Source: Desmodesmus armatus | Taxonomy: Eukaryota > Chlorophyta > Chlorophyceae > Sphaeropleales > Scenedesmaceae | Assembly: GCA_007449985.2 (NCBI GenBank) | Contig: VIIQ02000574.1 | Location: 1,178,001-1,242,000, forward strand | DNA: 64,000 nt | Direction of reading: 5' to 3' | In this document: piece after piece, positions 15,471 through 26,953 of the stretch | Numbering within the stretch: position 1 is the first letter of the stretch | How the letters are laid out: each line of letters starts with the position of its first letter | Notes under the pieces: model-generated | What the model saw: the letters and a program-made list of their open reading frames with translations, nothing else | Told to the model about the DNA's origin: nothing | Databases searched by the model: none | Translations under genes and position numbers: made by a program

Positions 15471-18400
15471 ATGCTGGGCCAGCCTGTGGCACAACACCCT
15501 CACCAGATCGCCAGTTCCAAACAGCAGCTTCATGCCAAGTCATTATACAGGCTTCTTCCCGACCATAGACATCGTGTCGTACAATTGAGACAGTGTCAGC
15601 TGCTAGCCTTGAGGCAACATCAACACCAGCAAGAGCAGGAGCAGCAGCAGCAGGAGCAGGATGAAGAGGAGTTGCTCGATGAAGCTGCTGACCCTAGTTT
15701 GCCTCCAGGGCGGCGGTACACCCAACCATGGAAGACTAAGCGGCCAACCCGCAAGCCACGCTTGCTTGATGGTGCGTCAGGAGCAGAGAAACCCCATACC
15801 TTATCGCCCCCCCCCACCCCTTCCACACACATGCCCCCATGTGCGTGGGGGGCCGTGTGAGGGTCGGACTACCCTTGCCTGACCAATACTGACTGACTCA
15901 ATACAAGTCAGTGACTTTCCTGCAGTTTGCACACATGCCTTCAGCCTTCTCTTGACCCTGTCCCAGTCACACACCATGACACACACCCAAGCAGCAGCAA
16001 GCACCCGGCCTCTACATACAAAGCAGTGGCAGCACGGGCCACATGCGGACCTAGACCCAAGCTCCTTACATTCCATTCTCCGCCCTCCCCTTGCCTCCCC
16101 CCCCCCCCCCGCTCACCCTACTCCCCCCCCCCCCCCCCTCACAGCCCCTGGTGACCCCCGCGAACCCCAATGGGGCACCACCAAGGCTCAGCGGCGAGCA
16201 GCCCTACAGCAGCAGCTGCAGCAGCAGTACGGCCCCCATGCTGGTGACAGGGACGTGCGGCTGTACCTGCAGAAGAGGTCACTGAATGAGGGGAGGGCCA
16301 GTGGCACACGGAGGGGGGCCTGCCACTGGATGACTCATTCGACAAGCCTGGGACCTTCCTCAAGCTGGGACCTGACTTCCAGCGCACAGTGTGTGAGTGC
16401 AGCAGCAGCAGCAGCAGCAGCAGTCGTGCGGCACCGGACTCTGTTTTGGCGGCGCAAGTGTGTGTGCATGAGTGTTTGTGTTCCGGCTGAGCTTTCATAG
16501 GTTGCGGTTTTATACACGTTTATGTGTTGGGATGTTGGTGCAAAGGGAGCTTCAGCTGGCAACCTAGCACCTTGCTACCTGCACCCCCCAAGACCCGCTG
16601 TGCTGCACCACTCAACCCTCCCCTCCAAACACTTCTTGTAACGCTGTCCTGAGATGCAGTGGTTCTTTTCAGTCCGTATCTCAACAGCTACACTTGCCGG
16701 CATCCCCCGCAATCTCCTCCCTTTGCCTCGCTGTCCCCCATCCTGCTTTAAATTAGAACGTTTGGATGCCCAAGTGTCCACACTGCCCCAGCTGCCCCCA
16801 CCGCCCCTCCCCCTCACCTCACAGCCACACATACAACCGCACACCCATGCGCTAACACACTTGCTGCCTCCCCCCCCCCCCCCGGCGCTGCAGTGCTTGA
16901 GCGTGTTGATGCGCTTGTGTCCACGCTGCCCCAGCTGTCCCCATCATCTGCCTGGCTGCTGTACACCACCCTGCCAGGGCTGATGGTGTGGCCCACGCTG
17001 CAGGTGGCAGCACACCTCACTGGGCTGGCACACGCAACAGGACTCAGCAAACAGGTGAGGGGGGGGGGGGGCTGCAGGGGATCCTCCAGAGTAGGACCTG
17101 AGGAAAGGGGGTGCTGACGGAAGGAAGGGGGGGACGGGTGGGGAGGTGTATGTGTGGCACCAGCCGTCAGCTGAAACCCCCGCCTTGCCCTTCATATGTC
17201 TCCTCTGCTGCTATCCAGTAGTGATGTACCTTCAGGCCCTTCGCTCTGCTGCCACGTGCTGCTTGTGCATCACTGTCACGTCTGTCTGTATCTTACCAAG
17301 TGGCCAGGAACCAAAGGCACTCACCAAGTACAATCCCTCCTGTATGTGTCTGCCCCCCCCCCTCCCCCAAACACACTCCCTATGTCTACACATACTCATG
17401 AGACACACCCTTTCCACACCATCCCCCCCCCCTCCCCCTCTTTTCTTCGCTGCTGCAGGCCACTGTTCAGTACTGCTGCACCTTCAGGCCCTTTGGTCTG
17501 CTGCCCCCCTCCAGTGTGCTCAGCAGGGTGGGGCTGCTGGCCAAGGTGGCTCGACTGAGCAGTGCTGCTGCTGTGGGGCTACTGCAGCAGCACCCCGCAC
17601 TATGGCTCATCAGCAGCAGACTGCTGGCACCAAGGTGGGTGGGTGTGTGTGTGTGGGGGGGTGAACATGTTGAATACATGACAGACATGCATGCGGCCCT
17701 GACAGATTCTACAGCATCAAAATAATCCTACAAGGATAGACAAACTGTGTGTGTGTGCGTGTGCGGGGGGGGGGGGGGGGGGGAGTTGGGGGGGGGGGGG
17801 GATGGACAGCACAAGCAGCAGCCGTGTGTGAACACTGCGGCATGGTTGCGTGGTTGGATGCTTGTGTTTGGTACATGGTCGTAAGCCAAATCAAGAGGAT
17901 GCTTCTGAAAACAAGACATATGTCACAGGGGTAGCCAGCGAGCGATGGACATAGTTATGTCAGCCCTGCAGCACATCATCAGATGTTGTCAGCTTGCAAC
18001 CCTGGCACAAGGCAATGCACGTCCTGTGCAGCTGGCCCCCCTTCTGCCTTTCCAACCCATACTGCCCCTCATGCTGCTGCCTATCTTGCTGCTGCTGTTC
18101 CTGCCGTCACGTCTTGTGTGTCAGCAGGGTTGAGCAGCTGTCGCTGTTGTGTCACTGCTGCCCAGTTACCTCCCTGCGCCTGCTGGGCAGCTGCCCTGAA
18201 CTGCTGACTGCACCCCTGGCCAACCTGCAGCAGCAACTGGCAGCACTGGCTGACAGCATGGGGGCTGGGCGGCAGCAGCCTGAAAGGGTGGTGCCGCTGC
18301 TGCTGGCACAGCCTGCACTGCTGCTGGGTCACTACAGCACCATACAGCAGCTGTGCCTGCAGCAGCAGCAGCAGCAGCACCTTCAGCAGCAAATGTTCCC

Positions 18401-20149
18401 TTGGGAGCAGCAGCAGCAGCAGGATGACTCTACTCCCCCAACACCAGCAGCAGGGGTGCAGCAGCAGCTGGCTGTCTTGAGCTGCGGCCTGGGCCTTTCC
18501 CTGACTCTGGTACAGCAGCTGGTCGTGAAAGCCCCTGACCTGCTGCTGCTAGCAGCCCAAGGGGAGGCTGCTGTGGCTGCTGCTGCTGCCAGCCTGGCAA
18601 CCAGCTGGCTGGTAGCCGGCAGCACTGACCAAACAGCAGCAGCGGCAGATGCTGCTGCTGCAGTAGCAGCAGCAGGCGTAGATGCAGGAGTAGCGCAGCG
18701 GCAGCAGTACCAGCGGGAGTTGCTGCAGCTGCTGCGGCCTGAGCAGCATTCCAAAAGCATGCAGCGCAGGGCCGTGGGGGGTCAGGGCGGGGGGTCTGCT
18801 GGCTGGTATGATGCTGCTGCTGCTGTAGAAGGGGCTAGCCTGAGCTGCCAGTGGTGGAGCCACACACAGCAGCTGGCACAAGCACAGGTGCAGGCACAGG
18901 TACAGGCACAGGTGCAGGCGGCAGGACGGCCAGCACAGGCGACAGGACAGCCAACACAGGCGGCAGGAGGGGGTGTGCAGCTGTCTGGGCTGCAGCAGCT
19001 GGTGCTGCAGGCACCCGCCTTGCTGGTGCTGGTAGCAGCAGCACATCCACAGCAGGGCCAGCCTGCATCCCACCTATCAAGCAGCAGCGATACCCAACCC
19101 CTCACGCAACCTCTGAACAAGCGTCTCACACTACAACCCACGATTCAGTCTCTCACCCAGCCTCCTTCTACCCAGCTTCTTAGAGGGTCAGGTGCTGCTG
19201 AAGTTACCAGCAGTAGCCTGGCTGGGAGTGGCCTAGATCCTGGTGGCCTACAATTGGGCAGCAGGGGGCTGGTCGGCAGGCTGCAGGTGCTGTGTGATCA
19301 GCTGCTGCCCTTGCTGGAAGAGGGCGGTGATCAGCAGCAGCAACAGCAGCAGCACGAGCAGATGCTCCCTGCAGGGGCAAGTTCCAGCCGACAGGGCATG
19401 CAGCTGCGGCAGCAACGGCATCAGATAAGGAGTGGCCGGTTATCCCAGCAGCTGCAGCAGCAGCAGCAACAGCAGCAGCCGCAGCAGCAGCAGCCACAGC
19501 AGCAGCAGCCACAGCAGCAGCAGCAGCAGCAGCTGCTGGTACAGCTGGCGCATGTTGCTGTGCTGGAGCCGTGCCTGCTGTGTCAGCCCCCTGGCTGGGT
19601 GTACTGCCAGCTGAAGCAGCTAGCCGGTGCCCTGCAGGTCACACCCCGCACCATGCTGTCACTCTTCCTGCAGCACCCTGCCATACTGTGGCTGACACAG
19701 GGCCAGGTCTTTGAGCAGGTGCGGTTCAAATCTGCTGCTCACATTGATTGCCTGTTTTCTATCCCTCACTTTGAACCCTGAAGAGCTCATGCCATCCATC
19801 TATGAGCAAAAAGATAATAGATCAGAACCACGATTAGGAGGGTGTAAAGCCAGGCAGCCCGTCAACTGCATGTTGTGTTCTGCCTTTGTGCGTGTTTGCC
19901 CTTCTGCAGGTGCGGGTGCTGTGTGGAGTGCTCAAGCTGCCGGCACAGGGTGTGAAGCGGGCTGTGGCACAGCCGGATGCTGTGCAGCTGCTGCTGATGC
20001 ACCCTGAGGGTGTGAAGAAGGGCTTTGTGGCTGCTGCAAAAGCAGCTGGGGGTGAGGCCGCTGTGCGGGCGCTGCTGCGGCAGCAGCCGGCGGCACTGCT
20101 GCCTGGCAGGCAGGCTGGATTGCGCAGGTCTGTAACGATGCAACGTTGA
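15471..20149 (+). CDS. mTERF-like organelle gene-expression protein (one apparent frameshift)
   Basis: Exons 15471..15771, 16145..16392, 16894..17054, 17459..17634, 18128..19718 and 19910..20149 join in phase, except for one slip inside exon 2. There the frame QLQQQYGPHAGDRDVRLYLQ must shift to GLPLDDSFDKPGTFLKLGP. One extra G in the G6 run at 16313-16318 restores it. The mTERF-type helical repeats are visible as ARLSSAAAVGLLQQHPALW, LQVTPRTMLSLFLQHPA and VLCGVLKLPAQGVKRAVAQP, each with the Leu/Pro pattern of the 30-residue motif. Members bind organelle nucleic acids and act in transcription, splicing or ribosome assembly. Exon 5 carries long Gln/Ala insertions and a QAQVQAQVQAQVQA-type repeat (18.89-18.97 kb). 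The His/Gln/Arg-rich N-terminus could be an organelle presequence. The frameshift may be an assembly error. Family confidence is moderate to good. Confidence 0.68.
16755..16800 (+). pseudogene. Decayed copy of mTERF exon 3 start, intronic
   Basis: The intron stretch gaacgtttggatgcccaag followed by tgtccacactgccccagctg closely resembles the real exon 3 start at 16894 (gagcgtgttgatgcgcttg, then tgtccacgctgccccagctg). It would encode LERLDAQVSTLPQL against LERVDALVSTLPQL. It lacks an open continuation and a usable junction, so I read it as an exon-duplication relic. Confidence 0.6.
17213..17265 (+). pseudogene. Decayed copy of mTERF exon 4 start, intronic
   Basis: accttcaggcccttcgctct at 17228 matches the real exon 4 segment at 17480 (accttcaggccctttggtct). 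The 26-nt stretch differs at only two positions. Flanks are similar (cagtagtgatgt versus cagtactgctgc). It is not part of a usable reading frame. Confidence 0.55.
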
Positions 20150-20595
20150 CTGGAGTGCAAGCAATGCTGTCAACTGCAGCTGGTATTCAACCCGCACATT
20201 GCGTCAGCTCAGCTTGATACACTGTGCCACAAGCTGGATGTCTAAGTGGCCAAGCGGACAAGGACCTGGCGAGAAATGCCCCCCCCCGGGGGGGGGGGGG
20301 GGGTAGATGCAGCAAGTGCCCTGTTGTGTTGAAGTTGGGCTGGAATGCAAGCTACCTCAGATACAGTCAGTCGCGAAAGATCACTTTATGCACTTTGAAT
20401 GCTGCGGTTTTGGGTAGCGGTTTGGGCTGGTTTGTCAATGGACGGGTTGAATGCTATCATTGACGGATCTGATCAATAGCCTCACGCAGATCACAGCTGG
20501 TGACTCCAAGCGCAGCTGCAGCTACCTCTCCTCGTCACCTTTGCCCAAAGTTTGCGGCACACCACTTTTGGCAGTCACCCAGCCATCGATCCATC
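20150..20595. other. Intergenic, with a C9/G-run block
   Basis: Between the mTERF-like gene and ferritin. Contains a run of about nine C followed by about seventeen G (around 20279-20304). It also holds the ferritin 5' region. No other feature is seen. Confidence 0.5.
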
Positions 20596-22903
20596 ATGAT
20601 TGCTTCCACCTGCAACACCTCCCGGGCTGTGCGCCAGTCTGCTGCTGCCAAGGTTGCAGCCAAGCCTGCGATCAGGTGTGCCAGGCCGCGACATTACTCG
20701 AAACGGGCTGCTCGTGTCGCAGCTGCCTCATTGGTCATGGTCAATGCTACAAGTGGCTATTCATGCTGTTGCACGAGGCATGGTGCCAGCAGCAGCACCA
20801 ACTGCTGATGTGGTGGTGCTGCTGTTGCTGCCACAGGAAAAGATGCTGTTGCTGCTTGTACCATGGCAGTGCCAGCTGGTTGTTGTGTGACGTCTCTAAG
20901 TTTACCTTGTTGCTTGTTTTGTGCTGCAGGCAGGCACGCAGGGTCATGGTCGGGGCCGGCGAGGAGACTGTGCAGCTGACTGGTGTGGTGTTTGAGCCAT
21001 TCTCAGCAGTAAGTGGGCATGCTGCTGCATGCTGCTGGCATTGTTGTTTGGCCATCACAGACATCACAGCCTTTTCACACTTGTCACGTCATTTGCGTTG
21101 AGGAGCTGCAGGTGTTGCTGCCGGTCTAGTAAGGAGCAGTAGCCCCCTGTGCCGGTGACTGGCAGCTCAGGCACTGCACGCCCTGCAACCATCTATGCCT
21201 TCTATCTGACCCATGTCCGTGTGTGTTTGCAGGTGAAGGGTGAGCTGGCAGTTGTTGACAACACCAACGCTGCAGTGCAGTCGTTTGCCCGTGTCAATTT
21301 CCAGGATGCTTGTGAAGCAGCCATCAACGAGCAGATCAAGTGAGAACAGCACAGGGTTGATAAGGGCTTGGCCTGTGCAGTGAACCAGTTATCAGGACAG
21401 TTGTTGTAATCACAAAAAAAGCCTCTGCAATGTCTCAAAAGTGCTACTCATCTTTGACCAGACAGCAAGTCCTTGTCTGATGGCCCTTATGTTGGAGTAT
21501 ACAGCAGCCCCCATGTGCGGCTCATGTTCGGACAGTAGCCTGAGGGCCCTGTTGCTCCTGATCACTGACGCGACCCTCTTGTTTGGTGGTGCGTGTGTGC
21601 TTGTTGCTGCAGCATTGAGTACAACGTGTCGTACGTGTACCACAGCCTGTACGCCTACTTTGACCGTGACAATGTGGGCCTGCCAGGCATGGCAAAGTTC
21701 TTCAAGGTGAGTTGTATGAGTGGGGAGTGTTAGGCACAGAGGTCATGTGTATGGCATACTATCAACATGCAAATCACATGCAAGCAATCCACGAGGCACA
21801 ACATAGTCCGACAAGGACAGCAAACCTGGGAGTACATCGACGGCAGGTGGAGCGAGTGGACTGCAATGTGCCATAGCATGGGCACATCACCCTGGCACCC
21901 ACTATTTGGAGGTGGTCGCATGGCTGTCGTCTTGTTGAGGGTTGCTTCTGCGGGTTCACAGCACACGGGACCTGTTGACTGGCTGGCAACATCCAAGCAA
22001 CCAGAGGACCCTGATGCCAGAGGCTGCCTTTGCAACTCGGGCTGCGTCAGCATGAAGGGCGGCCCACGGCTATCACACCTTGCTTTTACTGACTGCCCAG
22101 TTGATCTCATTGTCATCTTACAGCATTTTTTACGCACTGGTTAGGAATGGCGCTCCGGCCATCAACGCGTCATGTGCTGTGCTGCCCCTGCCATGCCCCC
22201 CCCCCTCCCCCTCAGGCTGCCAGTGAGGAGGAGCGTGAGCACGCTGAGCAGCTGATGGAGTACCAGAACGTGCGTGGAGGGCGTGTGCGCCTGGCCAGCA
22301 TGCTGCAGCCAGAGACTGAGTTCAACCACGAGGACAAGGTGGGTAACAGGGCCCACATGGTACACAGCTGGTCTTGGGAGCATTCTTTGACATCAGATGG
22401 TGTATGCTCCACAGTTCACCTGTTGTATGGGCGCTGTGCACTCCACCTTGCCTACGCTGTCGACACCTGCTGCCCTGGAAGTGCTAGCCTCTCCTGCTGC
22501 TGCCCTCCACGATGCTGCCGTGTATGCATGCATCGACTCTGATGCTGCTAGTGTGCATCGTCACCTATCCGCCTGAATGTTGCCTTCGTGCCTAAGTCAC
22601 CGATCCCATTCACTGGCTCCATCTGCTGCCTTTGCTGCCCACACACAGGGTGATGCGCTGTATGCCATGGAGCTGGCCCTGAGCCTTGAGAAGCTCAACT
22701 TCCAGAAGCTGCGTGAGCTGCACGACGTTGCCGCAGCAGCTGACGATGCGCAGATGTGTGACTTTGTTGAGGGCACACTGCTGGCCCCCCAGGTGCAGAG
22801 TGTGAAGCAGGTGGCGGAGTATGTGAGCATGCTGAGGCGTGTGGGCAAGGGCCTGGGCGTGTTTGAGTTTGACCAGTACCTGTCAGAGCAGCCTGTGGCT
22901 TAG
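20596..22903 (+). CDS. FER: Plastid ferritin
   Basis: Six exons in perfect phase: 20596..20675, 20930..21008, 21233..21339, 21613..21706, 22216..22338 and 22649..22903, giving 245 aa. The N-terminus [19 protein letters not shown] is a typical plastid transit peptide, rich in Ser/Ala/Arg. The plant-type extension [19 protein letters not shown] precedes the four-helix bundle. Key blocks are [54 protein letters not shown] and [17 protein letters not shown], with the family's ferroxidase Glu and His residues in place. It ends near [16 protein letters not shown]. The 24-mer stores iron in the plastid stroma and limits oxidative damage. Length and order match plant ferritins. A 48-bp tandem repeat begins 24 bp after the stop. 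Confidence 0.96.
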
Positions 22904-23944
22904 ATTGGGGATAGAAATCAGCAGGATCTGCTTTGGCTTTGGGGGCATGCGCCAGCCTGGTTTGAGCAGCAGTTTCTGCTTTGGCTTTGGGGGCATGTGC
23001 TATCCTGGTTTGAGCAGCAGTTTCTGTTTTGGCTATGGGGTCTTGTGCTATCCTGGTTCACCAAGCAGAGAAGACTTTGGTTTGGAGAGTGTGTGCAGCT
23101 GCTGATAATCTTGTATGGGGTCATATGTAGGGTGTGTTTGCAGGATTGTCGCTGGCTTTGCACCAACTGCTGGCTCTGCTGGGGCTGCAGTTGATGCCTT
23201 TATGTTGTCAGTGGCTGTTGTAAGAAGACAGCGTTCCTTGCTTGGCCCTGCCTGTTAGTATTGGGCCGTACAGAGGTGTTGATGAGCCCTGACAGCTGTT
23301 TCCCTTCAGCCAGCCCTGTGTTTCGTGCACTTGGATCGTGGTGCAAGCTTACCATGGTCTCCCCCCAACGTGTTTGGTTTTCAAGCGTGGAGGGTGGAGT
23401 GTTTCTCCAGCGTGGAGGGTGGAGAGTTGCTACCTGCTGACTTGTATGCTGCAAAAATTGTTGCAGGGGCAGCAGTCCCATCAGTGGCCGTGTAGTATTC
23501 TATACACCATTATTACACGTAGAGGAAGTGTGTGGTGGACAGGGGCATGCAGAGACACTGACCCTGTGGGGTGCAGCTGCCCTGTTGTGCTAATTTCACT
23601 CTTCCCAGCGTGCTCATGGGTCCCTCCATGTTGACTGGTTATCCTAACACACATTGTGAGCAAGGGTTGTCCTTTTGACATGGACAGGGATGCGAGCATG
23701 AACAAAGCATGGCTTATCCTTGCACATGACATAACACTTGTAACGTCACTGCTGTATCGTGGTTTAGTATGAGGGTTGCAACGCCATGTCAAATGCAGAA
23801 ATTGGTTTGCCGTCATCATTAGCCGAGAATAAGGGAGCTTTGTGCTGCCTGAAAAAGTTCACCCCCGAAGTACTTTCAGTAAAGTCAATAGTGGAGGGGA
23901 GTGTCTGAGGCAGTTTCAGTAAAGTCAATTTCTTTATATCAAGC
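22904..23944. other. Intergenic: ferritin 3' region and upstream of SirB1-like gene
   Basis: Holds the 48-bp repeat, a TGTAA polyadenylation-like motif at 23219-23223, a short duplication of gcgtggagggtggag near 23385-23425, and a repeated tttcagtaaagtcaat around 23874-23930 just upstream of the next start. No gene is seen. Confidence 0.5.
22928..23071. repeat. 48-bp tandem repeat, about three copies, ferritin 3' region
   Basis: Units start at 22928, 22976 and 23024 (ctgctttggctttggggg type; the third copy has diverged). The period is exactly 48 bp. It lies right after the ferritin stop, so it is probably in the 3' UTR. Confidence 0.85.
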
Positions 23945-26900
23945 ATGCGCTCTGTTGCAGCTTTCAAAGCGCCTGCCACCAGGAGTGCAGCTCATCGCAC
24001 CCCTGTTGCTTCCCGCTGTGTGTCCCCGCGCTTGGGGCAGTGTCACCGTGCAAAGCCTTCAAACACTTCAGGATCATTCTCTGTGACCTCATCTTGCTGC
24101 GTCAGGCGCTCCAGGTGAGCAGAGGGCACGTACACACAGCACTGTCTATCCATGCAAGCCTTCCCCAGGTGTGCTGTGCCAGTACATGCCTTGGCTGTGC
24201 ACAAGGCTACGTCTGCTCCACAGCTCCACAAGCAGCTTGAAAATTTATTGTGACATCTCTTCACTCTTTTGACTCCCTGTTGCATATGCATGCAGGCCGT
24301 CCCGCTCAACTGTCAGGGTCCGTGCTGATGCCAGCCAGCATCCCCCCCAGCACAACAGTCCCGATGACGAGCCCCTGTACCTCCCAGCCACAGCCTCCAC
24401 TTACTGCCCCTTCAGTGCTGAGCTCCTGCTGGCCACCACCCGCCAGGGCCACCTTGAGCGCTACAGGGAGGAAGTGCAGCAGCTGTACGAACCCGGCCAG
24501 CCTGTGGACCTCACACGAGTTGCACTCCTGATCAGCAACATCTACCAGCCCCAGCTCGACCACAGGCCTTACTTCGAGGCCCTAGAGCACCTGGTGGCTG
24601 CTGCTGCACTGGCAGTGATGCGCAAAGTGTCTGCAGTGAATGTGGGGCCACGCAGTATTGATGACAGCTGCATCGGCTTTGAGGGGGTGGATGGGCAGGA
24701 CCCCCGGCATGTCTTGGCAGCAGTGCAGGCCATTAACGAGCTACTGTTTGTGGAGGAGAGGCTGGGGGTGAATGCTGCTGACCCCTACGACCCTCTCAAT
24801 GGCTCAGTGGCTGACCTCCTGGACACCCGCAAAGGTGAGGGAGTGGTGCTCAGGCTGTGGCCTCCTAGGAGGCCTGTTTGTTGGTGGTGTTGATATTTTG
24901 CAGCCTTACTGTGAATAAAGAAGTGCTGCGACCCCCTAAAGCACCCGTTCTGGCACCACAAAAGCACTTGCAGTGGCAACCTATGGTGGTTTGCTTGTGG
25001 GTTGTGCCAGCATTGGGCCACCTGTAGAAAGTGGACAGACCTTGCCTGGATAGCCCCGGCCCGGGTACGTACCAACACTTGCACTCATCCACACCTACAG
25101 TATATCAGCCATTGCTGGACTGTGTCTGTCCCATTGATGGCTCTCCTGTTGGTGCTGGAAGCCCCATGCATGCAGCACGTCAGCACTCCCCCACATCCAC
25201 TGCAAAACCCTCACATGCTTGATCACTGATCAGGACACCATGGCATGTTGCCCCCTTTGCCCCCTTCCTGCAGGCAACCAGTGGACCCTGGCTGTCGTAT
25301 ACCTCCATATCCTGGAGGGCTTGGGCCTGCCCTCCGCTGTGGTGGGCACACCTGAGCGCATTTTCATCAGGGTGGGCCACCCGCCAGCCCTCGTGTCTGA
25401 CACTGCCAGCAGCTGCAGCCCTGCAGTGTTCCTGGTGGACATGGCCCAGCCAGGGGTGGTGTTCTCCTACCCACCGCCAGTCCCGCCTGCCGAGGGTCCC
25501 GCCTCACCTGGTGACACCCTGGGGAAGGAGGACAGCCTGGCCACCAGCAGCAGCAGCAGCAGGGGTGTGGCTGACGAGTGGAACAAGGCGCTGCACGCTT
25601 TCCTGCAGCAGCACCAGCAGGACCCTCAGCACAGCGGTCTGGCAGACAGTGACGATGCAGCTGCAGACAATGCAGTTAGTGCAGGTACAGATGCTGACCA
25701 CCCAGAAGCGTCAAGCTCCAGCAGCAGCAGCAGCAGCGGGAGGGGTGAGGAGTTTGAGGTGGGGTCAGGCACCGATGACTCATCGGCATGGGTGGAGCTG
25801 GAAGCTTATGCAGCCATGGATGCAGCCACCCGCAATAGCTGGAAGGCACTGTACGGCCCAGGGGCTCTCACAGAGTGGGGTGGCAGCGTCAGCAGCAACC
25901 TGCACTACTACAGCAACACCCGCAGTGATAGCAGCTGGGATGGGAGTCACCCTGAGGTTGGCAGTGCTGGGGATGGTGCCACTATCGGGGGCATGAGGGC
26001 CGGGGAGTGGCTGGGGGTGATGGATTCGCCCTTTGCGGCACCTGCAGCACAGCCTTTCCCTGAGGGCCCTGCAGATGCTGCGGCTGCCGAAGCTGCAGCA
26101 GCAGCAGCAGAAGGGGATGGGCTGACGAGCTTTAGCAGCATGGACACAAGCTGTGGCTCTCCTGTTGATACAATGGAGCTGCAGGAAGACGACGACACCA
26201 GCAGCAGCAACAGCAGCCCTGGTAGTGGCAGCAGCATGGGGGACAGTGGTAGCTGGGGTGCTGGAGGGGTGGGGTGTGTGCCGGTGCTGACGTGGGCGGA
26301 TGTTGCAGCCGTTGGTGGTCTGCAGCCTGTGAGCAAGCGCATGGTGCTGCAGCAGCTGCTGGGGGGCATGAAGCTGAGCCTGATGATGTCGGGGCGACAG
26401 GAGGAGCTGCTGCTGGTGCTCAGGTGAGGAAGGGCTGGCAGGCATATCGTGTGTGCTGTCAAGGCATGTGTGGGGCTGCTTCTGTTCATCATTAGCCTTG
26501 ACATGCAGCACTGTACTGTTAGCACTACACTGTTGTGAACAGCCCTGCAGTTTGGCATGTTCAGCACAGTGAAGGCATACGTGCCGTTGCACATTCGAGA
26601 ACAGCGTGTCAGTGCCGGCAGTTTGCGCTGTTGCCACACTCGCCATACTATGGCGGCCGCAGGCGGTGACTACACCACACACGCAGCACCCTACTTACAC
26701 CTCCCCTGCTGCGCTGTGCTGTCGGCCCTGCCGTGTGCTGTGCAGGTACCTGCGTGCCACTGACCCTTTCTCCCTGCCTGACCTGCGTGACATGGCCCTG
26801 TGCCTGGCTGAGCAGCGGCCTGAGGAGGCTGCACCCCTGCTGCGCGAGTACCTGGCAGTGGCCCCTGGCGCCCCTGATGCTGACATGTGTGCTGAGGTGC

Positions 26901-26953
26901 TGGCACAGGTGCAGATGAGGGTGCAGCTGGGCAGGGCCAAGGGCTGGCAGTGA
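23945..26953 (+). CDS. Plastid-targeted SirB1 / transglutaminase-like family protein
   Basis: Four exons: 23945..24114, 24296..24834, 25274..26423 and 26746..26953, in phase, 688 aa. Exon 1 (MRSVAAFKAPATRSAAHRTP) reads as a plastid transit peptide and ends in phase with RPSRSTVRVRAD. Conserved blocks are ALAVMRKVSAVN, DPYDPLNGSVADLLDTRKG, WTLAVVYLHILEGLGLPSAV and ERIFIRVGHP, the order seen in SirB1 N-terminal / Transglut_core2 proteins. The last exon (TDPFSLPDLRDMALCLAEQ, EAAPLLREYLAVAPGAPDA) is the TPR-like C-terminal helical part. The usual Cys of the GIPISLS-type site is not evident here (KGNQWTLAVV), so catalysis is doubtful. A Ser/Asp/Glu/Ala-rich insertion of about 270 residues (25.5-26.25 kb) splits the fold. 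The biochemical role is unknown even in relatives. Confidence 0.85.
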
